DNA from: JANNXY01 sp031409775
GTDB lineage: Bacteria > Patescibacteriota > Minisyncoccia > Phycocordibacterales > CAIZIN01
Assembly (NCBI GenBank): GCA_031409775.1
Contig: JANNXY010000016.1
Span: forward strand, 1-20,760
DNA: 20,760 nucleotides
Reading direction: 5' to 3'
This document shows, piece after piece, positions 20,069 to 20,760 of this stretch. Within the stretch, counting starts at the first letter, position 1. Each line of letters begins with the position of its first letter. A model generated the notes under the pieces. It searched no databases, was not told the DNA's origin, and saw only the letters and a list, made by a program, of their open reading frames with translations. The position numbers were made by a program, and so were the translations under genes.

Positions 20069-20599
20069 ATGAAATTAGCTTTCGTGGGAAATGCAGCAGT
20101 GGGCAAAGACACCCTGGCTGAATACGCCTCTAGAAAGCTAAATTTGACCAATGTTTCTTCGGGGGATTTGGTCCGAGAATATATAAAGGAGAATGAACTG
20201 GGCACAATAGAGCGGGAGAATGTTCGCAAAGTCGCCAACCAGCTCCGAACAGCACATGGGTCAGACTATCTAGTCAGGCTTGCTTGCGAGAAGTATCTAG
20301 ACAACCTGATAATCAGCGGTCTGCGAGCGATGGGAGAGGTGGAGACATTTAAGTCCCTCGGTGGTACTGTGATCGCTGTTACAGCACCTGCAGAGCGTAG
20401 GTTCGAGCTCGCAAAGAGTCGCAATAGAATAGATGATATGGTGACATTTGAAGAATGGAAACATGCCGAAGAAGGTGATGACAATAATACTGACAAAGGC
20501 AAAGGCAACATAACAGCCGTCATCGAACTAGCAGATCATGTGATCGAAAACCTCGGAAGCCTTGGTGAGCTATTTGACAAATTTGACGAAGTGATTTAG
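20069..20599 (+). CDS. P-loop nucleotide kinase-like protein
   Basis: The 176-aa product begins with a Walker A motif GNAAVGKDT (7-15), a form typical of NMP-kinase-like and dephospho-CoA-kinase-like P-loop proteins. It continues with SSGDLVREY (about 30-38), as in adenylate/cytidylate-type kinases, an IISGLRAMGEVE segment in the Walker B region, and an Arg-rich lid-like helix RRFELAKSRNR. These place it in the nucleoside/nucleotide kinase superfamily. The C-terminal part ends in ELADHVIENLGSLGEL, the NxG-type ending found in dephospho-CoA kinase and related archaeal kinases. The substrate cannot be told from the sequence. It is expressed divergently from gpmI with a nearly leaderless mRNA. 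Confidence 0.8.
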   Translation: MKLAFVGNAAVGKDTLAEYASRKLNLTNVSSGDLVREYIKENELGTIERENVRKVANQLRTAHGSDYLVRLACEKYLDNLIISGLRAMGEVETFKSLGGTVIAVTAPAERRFELAKSRNRIDDMVTFEEWKHAEEGDDNNTDKGKGNITAVIELADHVIENLGSLGELFDKFDEVI

Positions 20600-20668
20600 T
20601 GTTACGTTTTTTATATAAGGGCACCCACAACCCACCTTTTAATATTCTCAAAAACATATAGATTTACG

Positions 20669-20698
20669 AAAAAAGGAAGTTTTAGGACTTCCTTTTTT
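20669..20698. terminator. Bidirectional intrinsic terminator
   Basis: AAAAAAGGAAGT (20669-20680) pairs perfectly with ACTTCCTTTTTT (20687-20698) around TTTAGG. The A- and T-runs make it work in both directions, ending the kinase transcript on plus and the transposase fragment on minus. Confidence 0.85.
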
Positions 20699-20760
20699 GT
20701 TTGCGATGCCTCTCAAGTATTTCTCCGGGTGTCCGATAGTTTAAACATTTCATGATCTGT
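20682..20760 (-). CDS. C-terminal end of an IS30-like transposase (partial)
   Basis: Entering from the right edge on the minus strand, 25 codons read QIMKCLNYRTPGEILERHRK followed by QKRKS and a TAA stop. The KCLNYRTPGE stretch matches the RPRKCLxxxTPxE ending of IS30-family transposases (IS3 and IS481 families end similarly). The stop codon lies in the loop of the bidirectional terminator. With only 25 residues the family is tentative and whether the element is complete cannot be judged. Confidence 0.55.
   Translation of the reverse strand, partial: QIMKCLNYRTPGEILERHRKQKRKS

Noticed and set aside
20044..20238. 65-residue N-terminal extension of GpmI
   Set aside because: Antisense to the kinase gene, no iPGM similarity, and it would cross the shared promoter.
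1..20760. CRISPR array, phage structural genes, restriction-modification or toxin-antitoxin system
   Set aside because: No regularly spaced repeats, no phage genes, and the single DUF559 gene has no methyltransferase or antitoxin partner.

Overview
The window looks like a piece of a small, streamlined bacterial genome of the Candidate Phyla Radiation (Patescibacteria, Parcubacteria-like). This is an inference. It rests on short intergenic gaps, several short membrane-anchored proteins of a CPR type, a 55-aa two-helix membrane protein, a SWIB-only protein, and many genes with a TATAAT box placed so close to the start codon that the mRNA must be leaderless or nearly so. Genes stop normally at TGA and the tRNA-Trp has anticodon CCA, so I see no UGA recoding.

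Layout. 1-74: possible 5' end of a minus-strand gene. 172-729: coiled-coil protein ending in an RNA polymerase alpha-CTD-like helix-hairpin-helix domain. 787-857: three consecutive palindromes, directly upstream of a DUF559 endonuclease-like gene (890-1264). 1293-2090: membrane-anchored HtrA/trypsin-like protein whose catalytic triad is gone. 2102-4777: clpB disaggregase. 4781-5870: divergent tRNA-Trp and tRNA-Tyr, then miaA on the minus strand; miaA ends inside the antisense of tRNA-Tyr. 6059-7694: ftsE-ftsX, which control septal peptidoglycan hydrolysis. 7719-9380: pyrG (CTP synthase). 9377-9508: a 43-aa very basic protein, convergent with pyrG. About 9545-9725: a candidate structured non-coding RNA with its own strong promoter and terminator, possibly 6S-like. 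9762-9835: tRNA-Gln.

9836-11545 is visibly richer in A/T than the rest. It carries a DUF2805/TIGR03643-like remnant overlapping a photolyase/cryptochrome-like gene, and looks like material acquired next to tRNA-Gln. Then follow msrA (11589-12203), a VanZ-like membrane protein (12368-12862), the 55-aa membrane protein (12901-13068), and two tandem M14 zinc-carboxypeptidase paralogs (13204-14947), of which the first has lost its zinc and catalytic residues. 15005-16024 is a secreted HAF/PEP-CTERM-type protein with a real Shine-Dalgarno site, likely transferred from another phylum. 16089-18524 holds a SWIB protein, an anchored Gly/Ser/Asp-rich surface protein, trhO (tRNA U34 hydroxylation) and a DoxX-family membrane protein. 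gpmI (18535-20043, minus) and a P-loop nucleotide kinase-like gene (20069-20599, plus) start back-to-back from a symmetric -10 element. The right edge holds the C-terminal end of an IS30-like transposase.

Most genes are housekeeping: protein disaggregation, tRNA modification (miaA, trhO), division, CTP synthesis, glycolysis and repair of methionine oxidation. The parts that stand out are the leaderless promoter architecture, the candidate ncRNA, the two degenerate enzymes, and the patches that look transferred. I did not find an obvious multi-gene defence or biosynthetic system.
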